From Varroa destructor (lineage: Eukaryota; Arthropoda; Arachnida; Mesostigmata; Varroidae): DNA of 64,000 nucleotides. The stretch lies in NCBI RefSeq assembly GCF_002443255.2, contig NW_019211454.1, forward strand, positions 11,740,248 to 11,804,247, in the 5' to 3' direction. Both the position numbers and the translations under genes were made by a program. The notes under the pieces are model-generated. The model saw only the letters and a program-made list of their open reading frames with translations, was not told the DNA's origin and did not search any database. Positions 1 to 13,300 of the stretch are shown one piece after another (position 1 is the first letter of the stretch; each line of letters starts with the position of its first letter).

Positions 1-3000
1 GTAACGTGTCACTTGTTTGGCCGATCGATATCTGTCTCATTCATCTTTTGCTCAAGAGGGTTGGTTGAATGAGCAATTAGAGCGTAGACATTGTACATAT
101 AACTGTAATACTGGCAATAGCTTACTTACAATACCCCGACTGGTCAAATGCATCAAACAATACAATGTTCAATATAGTATCGATGCAACATTTCCCACTA
201 TCATATCTTATTGACGCTCGCCAGCTTGCACCGATAAACTGTCTTCCATTAACCATTGATTTAGTTGGCTCTGTTTTTTTCCTCTGGAAGAACGAATAGA
301 CAACAGAAAAAAACAAATTCGTGTGCCTTTCCAGTGGCACATATCACACACTAAAAGTACAGCACGTAATGACGGACCGTGACAATGTAAAACTCGACAT
401 AACGTCACCACAGCGACACAGTGCCGAGCTAATGTATTTAGGCCTTTCATGAACGTTGGCGGCTAAAAAAACAGAACACTTTAGGTTTATACAGCTTGTC
501 TTTTTGGCGCCAGGTAAGCATCGCTAAATGCATAGACAAGTCACCGCTGTCGATTACTCACTTCGAGTCTACTCAGTAACGTACAACACTGAACCGTGCC
601 TGCGGGAGGATGGCAACATGACAATATGACGGGCTATGCGTAGAATGTTGCCAAGTTTGTCTTAACTTGACCAATTCCCCTGTTCGATAAATGTTTGACC
701 AATGAATATATGCGTTCCTCAGACGCAAACGGCTGTGCGATGAGAGTCACTCTTAAACTAGAACAGAGTTTCCAAGTGAGAGCGGCTGCGGTGCGAAAAT
801 ACAGGGTGGACCGTAGCTGATTTAAGAAATGCGAGGTGTTTGTCCTCAGGTCATAAGGCCATGATGCATATTTCTGCCATTATCTACAAATATCTGTCTT
901 CGAATATGTGTACCGATAGTTACAGAGACCCTATTGTTAAGCTGGACGCTAGTAATGAAGCGCTACAAGTACATGACATGCTTGGATGCATCAGCTTGCA
1001 CGTGCATATCGAAATGTCCTGGTGGGTACGGGATAGATGTCCCGGTCTTACGTTGCTAGCTGATCCTTTCTAGATAACCTTTGATCTTTTCCTGTTGAGC
1101 TTATTCGATCTTCGTTGAAGAGCAAAGCTTGTTGCGTAGGATGGATACGATCCAGAAGATGCAGACACATTTGAACTTATAATGAGAATGGACTGTCATA
1201 CTCAAATATATCGTTATAATAATATGATCTATCATAGACAGTAAAGGTCGAAAAGGGCTACGTCGATTTGAAGTCGTTTACGCGGTCCTCACGAGTGGGT
1301 AAACTATTTTCAACTGAATGTCTACAAATAACAGACGCATTTATAAATTCATTGCCTGTGCTGCTTTCAAGCTAACATTCAAGCACATATGTATGAATGC
1401 GTTTGTATCGTTGAGTAGGAAGACTAATACAGCGGCAAGCAGACGAAGAGACCTACAAAAACACGTCAGATCTGTCCCAATGGTACAATATTTGTTTTGA
1501 AATTTCCTTTTATACTCCGCAGAACTGGTGGTGAGTTTTGATAACCTACCTCTCCGCAAGTTTGACTTAGCATCTTGGAGCTGCTGTGTAAAATTATACC
1601 CTTGGAACGTCAGTGGTCAACAAAAAATGGCAAATATTCACTGCTTTGCCAAAACTCTTCAACTATTACTGTATAAGCTTACGGGAACCGACCTTAGGGG
1701 TCGCGCTCAGATGTTTTCCGTGTACAATATTCAATACGCGTTAAGTTATAATTACATGTTGTGGAAAAAAAAATAATATTGTGCACAGCCAAAACTTACT
1801 TGGTTCTTAATTTTTTTTCTGTTCAAACTTTGTTCGGCCTTCCACCGTTCTGGAATCGCACAATGTCTCGAGTATGTAGGAGGCTGTCGTAGATGCGATT
1901 AATAGACACATGTTTCAACTGGTGGCTTCGTTGGACCTTGCTCTCTAGATTCGAGTTGTTGTATTACGATCAAAGCAAAGCATGCCCGACTAAAAAAGAA
2001 TATTATATTGTAATGCTTGATTTAGTCTAACGTCTGAGTTAAGTTACGACCTATATTTATCATTTTATCGTGCTTCCGAGGTTCATAATAAAACGCTTTT
2101 TTTAAGGTTCAGCTGTTCTATGCTATGTTGAGGCTTCCTTGGAGTTCGGCTATTGTCTGTGTGGTAAAAGTTGTGGCAGTGGCGATGTCGTATAGCTTTG
2201 CGGATCGTACCTCATCGAGCTTCTATACATGTATATCCCATTGCTGCATGCAAATGGTTAAAGACAGTCGTGCAACTAACTGTGAAGAGGTGACTGAAGT
2301 CATGTGAAGTCACGTGAGTCCACCTGTCCGAAACGTGACCTTTGGACAAAAAAGAGATACAGAGCTCTCAGTAAAAAGAGAGATAAAAGTGCACTTTAGT
2401 TTTCGATCTCTTACGTAATCTTCGCTGTCTCTACTGAACATATCCGAGCGGCTCGAAGTGGCGGAAAACAGTATCGGATGAGCATTGTATAATTTGATCG
2501 TATGAATAACCGCTTAGTTAAAATATAAATAGTAAGATAAACGGTGAAGAGAATGAACGTAAAGTTTTAAAATATAATACTAATAAGTACAAAATATAAT
2601 AATAAATAAGCTAATTGAAATGTTGTTAAAAAAAAGGCTGTTGAAATCACTTTCCAACTGACCTAGTCTTCGGTTTAGGAGCTCGCCTTAATGATTCTTC
2701 TGCAATTTTTTGTCACATTCGAAAAATCGACCCTGTTTGTTTTGCGCTCACAATAGCTGAACACATTTAAAAAAAAACATGCGACAATTCAGTGCCCCCG
2801 ACGTCGAAACAAATTAAAGTAAAATTGCTCTCGATCTCTTCTATCAAAAAACTGTGTTTCCTATTTCAGATCACCGATTGAGTGCGTTCTTCTCCGAGCA
2901 ACAGAAGTAGCTCTAGTCCTTTGATTATTCTGTCTGTTAGAGGTTCGCTTCAGAGCTGGCTTTGAATGCATATGAATAGAACACTGATCAGGTAACCCAC

Positions 3001-6000
3001 CTGATATCATATATTCTGCAAGCTGCATTTATATTAACAAACAACCTAGACAATTACATATACTTGAAAGAGATTTACATGTCGCGATGCTATTGTCTGG
3101 TGGTTCAGCGTCATGTTGTTGATGTGCTGTTTTAGCCATCGCTAATCGATTATTTAGTTGGCTCATAAACGCAGCACATCTATGCACACACGAAGGCACA
3201 ACGACGAAGGGTACAACGTCAGCACAAAAAGACGCGCCGCAGGAAGCCTGACACCTTCGGCAATCAACACAGACATAGCTATAACTGGTGCTGGTAATTA
3301 TGAACATCGAAAGCTACTTAAACGCTTTTCTACCGGACAAGCGTTGCTTACTAGCCGGATCATCGTGCCCTTTGACAGGCGAATCCAAACTGCATTCCTC
3401 TCGTTTGCTTTCTAATCCATTTGTATCTCTAGAAGCAAAACGTTTTTGGGTATCTGTTTCGGAAAGTTATTTCAAGTAAAACATAATCAATCAAAGTAAA
3501 AACAAGTGTAGCCTTAACTTTTCCCATCCCTAAAATCAGATCGCCTTAGAATTAATAGTCAAGTCATAGTCTTCTCAACTGAGAGAGACCCTTGATTTCG
3601 CTCTTTTGTTTGACAATTTTTCAGGGATTCGGTGCGCCCTCCCCAGCCCTACCTACTTTAACTCTTAACCTAATGATTAAGTCATTCCATATTCACTATT
3701 GAGATGCAAAGTAAGATCTAAAAATAGATTTGGAATGGCATACATTTCTACGCAGAAACAAACATCGACGTCTTGTCCTTCGCTTAAGCATTAAAGTCCA
3801 TGACCGCTACCATCACGAAGGCTGCGCATATTCGCCTCTCTGGTTTAATTTACTTTAAGCAGAAACGCTACGAGCCGGTGTACCGAAGAACCAACCGAAA
3901 GGACCTTCTAGTATGCTACAATTTCCTCGACAAATCTATTGGCTTAACGAGTCTTTAAGTGTAAGGAGAGGAAGGGACCCCAAGAGAAATCGGCGAATCT
4001 CTGTGGATCTTTCTGTATTCTTCAGGACGCGCGGCTCTTCTTTGTTATTTACAAACCTTGTCTTGCCAAAATCCTGTGAAGCCTGTGTCACACAAAGGAT
4101 AGGATGGTGTCGCCTAGACATTGGTGCCCTACATTTCGGCAGGCGCATCTCTATGCTATAGAATTTCTATGAAGTACAAGGCCGCTGGGAGAAACAAATA
4201 ATTGCAATGTAAGTTTAAATACGATATGAACGGGGATAGATTTATATATAAAAGGTAAAAAACGCTTGTTATCAACAATGACAGTCAGCTTATCAATAAG
4301 TAATAATAAAGCACTATGGTAATAAATTGCTGTTATTGTCAGATATATTAGAGTATATATATCAACTATATAAGATACATGAGAATGTTTTGTAATCTGT
4401 AAAATTAAAGATAATGATACTAGAATTTTCGCAGTACCGAGTATGTATAGGCGTCCAGTTTGTGACAGTTCGAAAAAATGGGCTTACGTATAAAATCGTT
4501 AGATGCTTCTTGAGAGCAGTGAAGTTATTACCCATCTGGGAATTAACGATAAGTAAAATCAGAATTTTCAAGGCAGAGTAAAAGCACGTAACACAGCACA
4601 CAATTTCGTATTTCGTAATCATATTTAGAACTAGCTTTAATGATAAGCCTTGTTCCAGAATTTTCTTCTAAGAACTCTTTATAGAGAGTCTATAAAAAAG
4701 CTCGATAAGATCTTGAAGGAAGCGTATGTACCATATTTTGACGTTGGGACTAAGCTCTGCATAGTAATTGAAGCTATCTATTTTTCAATTTCGCCGTACC
4801 GTCATCCTACCGCACTGACTTATGCCTGCTAATGCTGCTTATTCCAACATCCAAGAGGGTCACGAAGTGTAATATGTTATTGTCAGAGTTACGTGTTATG
4901 CAGCAACGCGCGCTTACGGTTTCAGCTTTCTTCTGTAAGCCTCAGAGGACAGCGCCGGCAGGATATCTGCTATCCAATGTTAATACGAAGAATCCATTAA
5001 AGGAAAGAGGTTGCCAAAGGGTTTCCTCCGCGCGCAGAGTATGCATCATCAGTAAGAAGTTGGAACCTTAGTGAAGTCAGCGAGGGTAGTCCAAAGGCGA
5101 CTTCTGCTGTTCTTTCTTCCAAGGTAACTAAGCACTGGTAACAGCTGCAGCTCTTCTATAGCGTTCTATCGAAAACGAGCCGAAACAACTTTTCTTTGCT
5201 CTTTTCGGCTACGTCAAAGCCCAAGAGACTAAACAGGTGGATTTGAGGCCCAAGTCAAGCTGCTCGCACAGCACAGCCTAACCTAGTTACGTTTCAGCTA
5301 GCAGGCCTGCTATAAGTGGAAAACAGTTGACCTTGGGTATCCAGCTAGCGTATCAAAGAGTTGACAACCGTACCGAATGTGAACAGAGCGTTATATATTC
5401 GCACAGTCGATTTAAAAGATGTTCCGTCTCCCAGCGTGCGCGAACCGACAAATTGTAGGCTGAATCCTAAAATAAGATAAGGATGGCTTTTTGGAACGTG
5501 GGCCACCGTCGATGGCGGCTTGAAGCAGTGCCATCAGAAGGAGTGTCAAGCATTCTAATCATCGTCGTGGCACGCGGCTGCGAGTTGTCTATACAAGTAG
5601 CGCCCGACTTCGCGCACCGTCACATAATAGTAGAGTTCTACAGTTTCTGCCTCTCTGTCGTATCTGGCGTGAGCCTCTCTGATCTAGCTAAAAATGTGCT
5701 TCCGCTTCTTGTAGACGAAAATACTTTGGAGTTCCAACTGTCTACTTAATAATATCCTGAACAATCTACCGGATAGCTCGATGCATTCGTCGTCAGGGCC
5801 AGGTAGGCCTGAAAACTAAGCGTAAGTAGGCAGCTCCACAAAATGCTTTGTTCATGAGCCGCATGCGATCTGCCGAAGAAACGTTTGCTTTAATACTTTA
5901 AATACTTTTACCCAGTCCAATTTCTTTTAACCGCTGTTAATTCCGCGGCTGCATAACGAGAGCGTCCTATCAGGCGTAGAGGCTGTTACCTACAAATCTG

Positions 6001-9000
6001 TTACATTCTCATGAGCATCTGAATATGTTTTAGCTACGCACGCGATTATAAAAGGCGAACACCGAGGCCGGTGGAGGCAGGCAGCTGGTAGCGTTCAGTA
6101 CCATCTGATCTTTTAGATAGTGTCAGAATATATTCCATAAGCCTATAACGGGCAAGATATTAGTAAATCGACGGTTTAGTTGCTAAATAAATAGACAGAC
6201 TAGCTTCTCTAATACGTACGCATCGAGCATCTCTCTAATTGCTGCTCAAATGCTTCGCTCGGTGTTCCGTCATAGCTGATTCAATTGAAAATCGTGTACA
6301 TGCATAGCCCTAATGTATGGTTTATTTGGTCGTCCCGCAGAAAATAAGCTAATTAATGTTGATACTAGGAGAAGAATGATATCTAATTATATGTTGCGCG
6401 GAAAGTTCGAGATTACTGTAAACGGTGTTTTCCACAAAAAAAAAAAAAGTATCAAAACCTAAGACAACCGCAACGGATAACGATATATTTATATAACGAT
6501 ACATTTATAATGGCTTTGTCTAAGTCCCACCGGCACATATATGCAATATATTGTTATCTGTCGTTGGAGAAATGTTCAACTCTTGCTACACTGTACATTT
6601 TCCATCAGATATTAAAAACTATACAATCGAAAACGTCAGCTATAGGTGGATGACGCGGTGTCAAACTGAAGACATTTAATCTTCGTTTGATCTATCATTT
6701 ACCTTCAACACATCAATATAAGCGGTAAGCACTATGGGTAAAAGCCACTTCAAATACATCCAGACGACATTGTAATTTACCAATGATAAAAGAACTTTGT
6801 ACAGTTCGAAATTCTATGAGTCATTCCTACGCGTGACTTAGATAATATTTGCGTTAAAATGTAAGTCGGAAATATATTGTTTTCCATACGGGGCGCGAAA
6901 GTGAGCCGTACCAATACGTTCCCAGCGGGCCGGTTTAAAAGAACTATTATACTATGATTTGATTAAAAAATTCGATTAGGATGGTTAAAGAGAAACTTTC
7001 ACTCGAAATAAAGAGAAAATACCCAAAACGACTTTACTTTTTGTTGTGTTCTCGTTGAGCGTTCCTTCCCATTGCCATTTTATGAAAAGCACAGTTTTGC
7101 ACTTATACGTTAAAATGCAATAAACTAAATATACCCGAAATAACGCTGCGGATCATTTCTATTTTGTTTTTCTGTGTCTAACGATCGAACATGGCCTTAC
7201 TCTGAATGTCGGAGACCTACGGAGAAGTTCGGTTTACTATGTACCATTTTTATGGTAGGCGCTATTTTTCTCAGCACAGATGAAATGAAAGAATTCTTTA
7301 CGAGTGTTTCGTTCGAGTCTTTTCACCGCACTCCTCTTGATAGCAATTGACATCTATGATTTCTATTAATTTCTTTCTCCGTTGTTCTGTGCAATAAACA
7401 ATAGAGGCGTCTTAATAAGCACTTATCCGTCGGCTCTCGTCCAGCCCGTAATTTCCTGTTCTCGAAGCACATAACGACTGGGATTTGGTCTCTCTATTGG
7501 TTCGGGTTGTAGTAAACATCAATAGGTTTAGGATTGGTTTATACTTTAAAGTTGGATGCGACAAAAAAGTAAACTTTTAACATACATATTCTCATAACGT
7601 AATTTATGCAAATCACCTTAACAGGCTCTGCAAAGCCACTCCGTCACCTCGTCAGAAGAAATGCACTCCAAGAGTGTGTGATTACTCATACAGTTATTTG
7701 TGTTCATTCTGTTGCTTAAGCAAATACGTCGAGCTTTACGTTCAGTACTGCCTTTACGCCTTGCTTCATACCTAAATTTCGTAGGCAGACGCCTAATCAC
7801 TGAACCATCACAGAATCTATTCTGCCCTTCAGTGTGCGCCGTACCACAAAACCAACGTGTTGTTGAATTAAGTGTAAAATACGCCGATTTGCGCTTACAA
7901 GCTTCTTCCAAAAGCTCTGACAAAAATATATCGACGTTGTGGTACGTCTTGTTTCAGCTATCGGAATTAGAAATACAGTCAAATTACTGCGGTTTATCAT
8001 GGTCACGCGTGTTCACTACGATCGAGACCATCGACGAATATAGTGAAGTTAGGCCTCAGCAGGGCCGGGGGATAAGTGTCAAGAACTGCTCGTACGCTAC
8101 GTTATGCGCTATAGCCATGAAGATACCTAGGCGTTCACAAAACGGATAGGTAAACTGTTCGGTTTGGTGCAGTACTTCGAATGTACTACAAGCTTCAACA
8201 AGCTATTTTTGCAATGACCATATTTCCTACGCTTAAGGGCTGCTGCAGGGCCGGCTGCGTGGCAAACTATTGGACAGCAAAGATGAAAAATTAAGAAACC
8301 GAATTTGTGCAATACGAACATTTCTTATTTGTATTTTAGCTTCATAGGATAGGCTTACTGTTAATGATTAAGTATACATTGGCACCAATAAACCTGATTT
8401 GCAATGAAGTAATATTAAAACAAGCATCGTTCGTATACTCAGTTGATTTTGAATTTATAGCCAATTTTAGCTGATGAAAGGACCCGCTACAAATTGCATA
8501 AGAAATAGACGTCTATGGTCGTACCAGAAACAGTTTCATAATTTATCATACAGAGGACATTTTATTGTAGGCTGATGCTTTTGTAAAGGCTTTGCTTATC
8601 CGAACATTGTTGTTATTTCGACGTTTAGAAAAATGAGATAGAACAAAAATAATGGACAGCTCTAGAATTGCGTCGCTTAAAACTATAACAGCGGTAATCC
8701 GTTGATGGAAAACAAACTAGTGGAAAAAACATCGAAGTAATCCCATAATGATAACGCTTAAGTTTTTTTCTAAAAATTATAGTGATAAATGAAGTGTCAC
8801 ATTATCCAAATTGCTGTAGGCGCAAAAGTAACCGCGAAAATGAAGAAAGATCTGACGATACAATTGACTTGCTTGTACTTTTCCACCGCACAATTCTAAA
8901 TGTTTTCCCATCTAAAAGTGTGCCATATGCAGCGCTGACGACGTCGCAAGAATAGACACAAATGATTTGTTGCAACAGGATGCAATGGAACACGTCGACC

Positions 9001-10344
9001 TTCCAAAACAAATTTATACATAAATCAGGTGACCTCCCGGAACACTGAAAATACCAACATGCCGGATGCGATCCTCGTTCCCCGGAGCTGTTAAGATAAA
9101 TTGCTCACTACTACCAGATCAAGCAGTTTTTACTAGTTGGGGTCTGGAAAACAGTGAAGAAATGGTTGGGTCGGGTTAAGGTGCGTTAGGTTGCGGATCG
9201 TTCGCATGTCGGCTCTTCTAGACTCCCCGGTGGGTCGTTTCGAGAGAAAATTAAAAACAGTCGAACTCACGTATGAAGTGAGCTCGTTTGCAATTCCATA
9301 CGCCTTAAGGTTTATAATATGCACATATATATGTATAGTATAATCTTTGCCCTTCACTGGAAGCTACGCGAGAGTTCGTTAAGTATAACTCGTTGACAGT
9401 CCTTCTCCCGAAACGAGTTTAGCTGTTAGCAAGTTACTACAGGCAGGAGAAAATATTCAATCTAGCTACAGCGAATCAAAACCAAAGGTGCCCCCAAACT
9501 CGATGGCATTGATGCTGACAATAGACCATTTGCAACTCTTAGGATCTCTATTTTTTTGCGGCCGTTTGAAACTTGTAGTTTCATACTTGCATGAAACTCG
9601 TAGACCTTGTGCAGGTGTATCTTGTGCGAGGAATCTTGTAGACGAATGTACAGGTGTAGAACCTAACCTTCGATAGATTTACCTCCTAACTAGCACTTTT
9701 TTGAAAATCTTAAACAGTTGCTATTGCGAGTACGTAGTCGGGAATTCATCTATTTGCTGATGACATCCATTAGGATGCGCAGGTATTTGGTATTGAACAC
9801 AGCCGAAACATGAAATTCATACCTTATACGCAAATAAACTTCTAGATATGGTAAAAGACAGACGTGCACAGTAAAATTCCTCGCTCAATTCGCTTCATGA
9901 CAAAATCTTCAAAGGGCCATCACCCAGTCAGTGACGAGTACTTTATTAGAACACTATTCGTTGTCATTATTAATACTAGCTGCTGCAATCAATATATGCG
10001 TAGTTCTAGAGCCTAAGCCTCGTAGAGTACGAAGTATAAGTGTTGAATGCAAGCGTGCCCAGCTATTCCCTCAGTGTAATAGGGTGCGGTCGCATTTTCC
10101 GTTATTGACGGGTTGGTTTCCTAACATTAGCATTGGCGCAGTAATCTCTAAGGTTCATATGTTGTAACCTATCGTGATCTATAGCTGGCCGGTCGACCGA
10201 ACTGTGTTGGACATCAGAAACGGCACTGAAAATCTTGATCAACCTTTCTGATGCGTACTAAGTGACATCAGCCCGTCAAAGTGTGATGTTTAAATGCATT
10301 GTCATCAAAATTCATTGACTGCACCCATAAATAGAATACGTGAT
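1..10344. other. No recognised gene; short chance ORFs
   Basis: AT-rich DNA. The only long frame is a 149-codon plus-strand ORF at 7700-8149, which overlaps a 101-codon minus-strand ORF; neither resembles a known family. The stretch holds the tRNA-like A-box at 7.8 kb and poly-A and TA runs. No splice-consistent exon was recognised by eye, but short exons could be missed. Confidence 0.5.
7781..7809 (-). repeat. tRNA-like A-box, possible SINE head relic
   Basis: On the minus strand the segment GATGGTTCAGTGATTAGG is followed by CGTCTGCCTACGAA, which resembles the D-arm and anticodon arm of tRNA-derived SINE heads. The expected B-box (GGTTCGANNCC) downstream is not intact and the anticodon stem does not pair, so it is not a working tRNA gene. 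Confidence 0.25.
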
Positions 10345-10364
10345 CCTTCCTTCCTTCCTTCCTT
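10345..10364. repeat. (CCTT)n microsatellite
   Basis: Five CCTT units in a row, in a stretch without a recognised gene. Confidence 0.85.
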
Positions 10365-13300
10365 CTGAGTGACACTTCATGATCCTCGGCTTTGGTATGT
10401 ACTTCTACATGGGCCGCAGTTGCAAGGTGCTTATATCGTAAAGCATGAAAAGTACGTTGATCTTTTGTACGCTGGGAGTGTACAAATGCAAACGAAAATG
10501 AACATCATCTTTTTCCGACTTAATCTGCACGGTTAACCGAGCATGCACATCTTAAAAGCTCGATTTCGATTGGGTTTTTCTTGTTGCAACGGTATTCCTG
10601 TGAAAGTATTTATACGCTACGGTCATAATTTGGGTCGGGGCATTATTTCAACAACGTCTGGTCCTCGTTTACCTTTTGTTGACTTTTTTTTTTTCCGTTA
10701 TCATTCGACAATACACGGCCTTCGTAGAATTTATCTTCAAACGCTATCAGAGATACAAAGCTCGCTGTCTGCTTTGTCTGCCTGACTGTCACTGGTCAAA
10801 ATGACCCATACCAGTGTCGAATGAATCTCCATCGGCTTCTTCATAATAGGTGCGAGTCTGTTTTTATAAAGGTCGAAAAACGTACGTTAGCAGATATCGT
10901 TTGAAATCATTCAAAGTTGTCTCTAGAAGTTGCCAAATAGCACTTTTTATGTCTCTATGCTGTCTGTTTCCATATACATATATATATATATATGCATCCT
11001 ATTACTGTGATTAAAGGTGTAGCCATACAAGACATTGTACTATCGAATGCTGAACGGGATATGTTAAGTCGTCTTATTCAATCCTCCCTGACATCAGTAC
11101 GTTCGCGGACAGCTTGCCTCGTACTCGTTTTACCGATGCACTGTACAGTTCTAACGATAGGCATCGAAACAGATTTGTCTGTTTTCGTTTATAATTTGTT
11201 CGTTAGGATATGTTACGCTAGAGTTATATTTCCATTCGATCGTCCCTCGTTTACTTTCGGCGATTTATTATTACGCGATTCTACAATGCCAGGTGAATTA
11301 ACTTTTGAGTTAATTAATATAAACAATAAAAAGACGACAACTAGAAGCGAATATGAGAAGACTCTGCCTGTTTGTATTCGTTATTTCACGGCCCAAACCA
11401 AAGTGGTCGTTTTATATACCATTCATGAACTTTGTCAAACCGAAAACATGTACAAATTACGGTAGTCGGACTATAACAGACTCTAATAAATTGACATTAT
11501 TTATACTTATTGTTGTTTGTTCGTAAAACTCTTACAGAAGCTTCGCTGAAGCCATCCAATGCGTTCATCTGGGTAAGAGCGAGCAATATTTGCGTCTTCT
11601 TTTTAACTAAATGTTATCGAAATGAAAGTTGATCAAGTAAAATCCAAATTTAAGTTGTTCATTTCATTCAAAGAAAACCAACTACTGTAGCTCCGTTAAC
11701 ACTTTCGAGTTGATTTAATAAGTTTCAACTTTTAACTCACTGGGTCTAAGGATTGGTTCATGTTTTGTCTTTATTTTGAAAGGAAGGCCCTCCTTGTTCT
11801 CTTACACAAAGGGACAAGACAATATGATTGTTATTCTTGATACTAGGTTTGTATACTACATAGCTTAGCCTGCACGGCCAACTATCTTGAAGTGAGCGTC
11901 ACAATCTTCGCAAGATCTTCATAAACTACTAACATGGATCACCCGCTATAGTGGCATATGACTACATTTATTTCAGATCAAACTACTATACCAATAGCCC
12001 CCTATTTTGCGCCATATATGGTCTTTTTTCATTCCGGTTTACTATAAAGTACAAACGGTTCGGCTGAAGTTTCTGTTTTTCGTTTTCCCCTTCTTGTTGT
12101 CATTGCTTGTAGTGTACGCCAATTTTAGCTAGCCCAAATCGACTGGTAATTTGTGGTTCTAGTCCAGCTCTTTACAATTATTGGGGAAGGTCTTCTCCAG
12201 GGAAAGGTTGCGACAACGCCTACTTTTAAGTGAACGAAAACATCTTACCATATGTGAGTGGCCGTTGTATAAATTGAACCTTAACAATTTAACAGCGATG
12301 CTTAAGAACTAGAGAAACCAGCCGGTCTTAAGGATCGATGTCCAAAGGAGCGTTTACTTTGAACTAAGGATTGACTGTTTTATTTTCTCTTAATTTTTGC
12401 GTTTGATTTTCCCAAATAGAGGGCCCGTTGTGTGCTCACTACAAAAGTACCAGGAGAGCAAAGCTGTCCAAGCGCTGTTTTGCACTCTGCGGTTCTACCT
12501 CTTCTACAGGATTCTTTAGACTTGGCAATTTTCTAGACAGAATTGTGTCGGAAGTTATGATAATGGCTGGCAGAAGATTGGCATCCACACCTTTTAAGAA
12601 ATAAAGAGAAGCAGAAAAAAGTGATGTACCTCCCACCTTCATAGGAATAATGAACCGTTTTCCCATAATGACCGTTTCCACTTTAAAGTGTCCAATTTTT
12701 CCGACGGTCAAATTTTATACACCATTAGAAATCTCGTTTTTGTCTTACCCATGTAATCGCTTTTTCGGACCTCATTTTTTTTTTAATCTCAAGTTCGGAT
12801 TCTAAAATAGAGAATGTCAGTTATCAAACAAGCTCAAAAAGCTATCGAAACAACCTGGTAAAGATGTGGCAAGTATTCCATAGCTAAGACCATCGCGTGA
12901 CAGTAGCTTGTTGGAAGTGTAAAAGAGATTGAAATACGGTATATGTAGTTATGCGCGAAAAAAAATGGTGTACACAGCTTGAAACCTTGTCATATTGTTA
13001 GAGGCCTTACGAGAAGGAAACGCTTGGGAGAAGAATAGTTCGGGCAATGCCAAGCCAAAGAAACAGGTATGTAGGACGTGTATCCTTTCGGTTTGGCAGA
13101 ACGCGCGACTCCCGTAGTACTATTTTAAGAATATTAAGAGTCGGAAGCTGTGGGGCACTTCTGGTCGATGACCGACCGAAAAGAAAACCTCGAAATTGAA
13201 AAGCAGCATTCCCGAGTAGGTAAGCTCACACCAATCGCCCTTTTTAAGTTCGAGAAGGTTTACTTTAAACCATCTCTTGTAAGAGACGAAATGCAGACGA

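Noticed and set aside
240..3165. TTTAGTTGGCTC shared by 260 and 3155 as a dispersed repeat
   Set aside because: The match does not extend convincingly beyond 12 bases on either side, which chance can give in 64 kb.
7700..8149. 149-codon plus-strand ORF as a gene
   Set aside because: No recognisable domain, and it overlaps equally long frames on the other strand and the tRNA-like segment.
12439..12711. 90-codon minus-strand ORF as a retroviral-type aspartic protease
   Set aside because: A GKRFIIPMKV-like strand is present but the active-site D(T/S)G triad is absent, so the resemblance is not supported.
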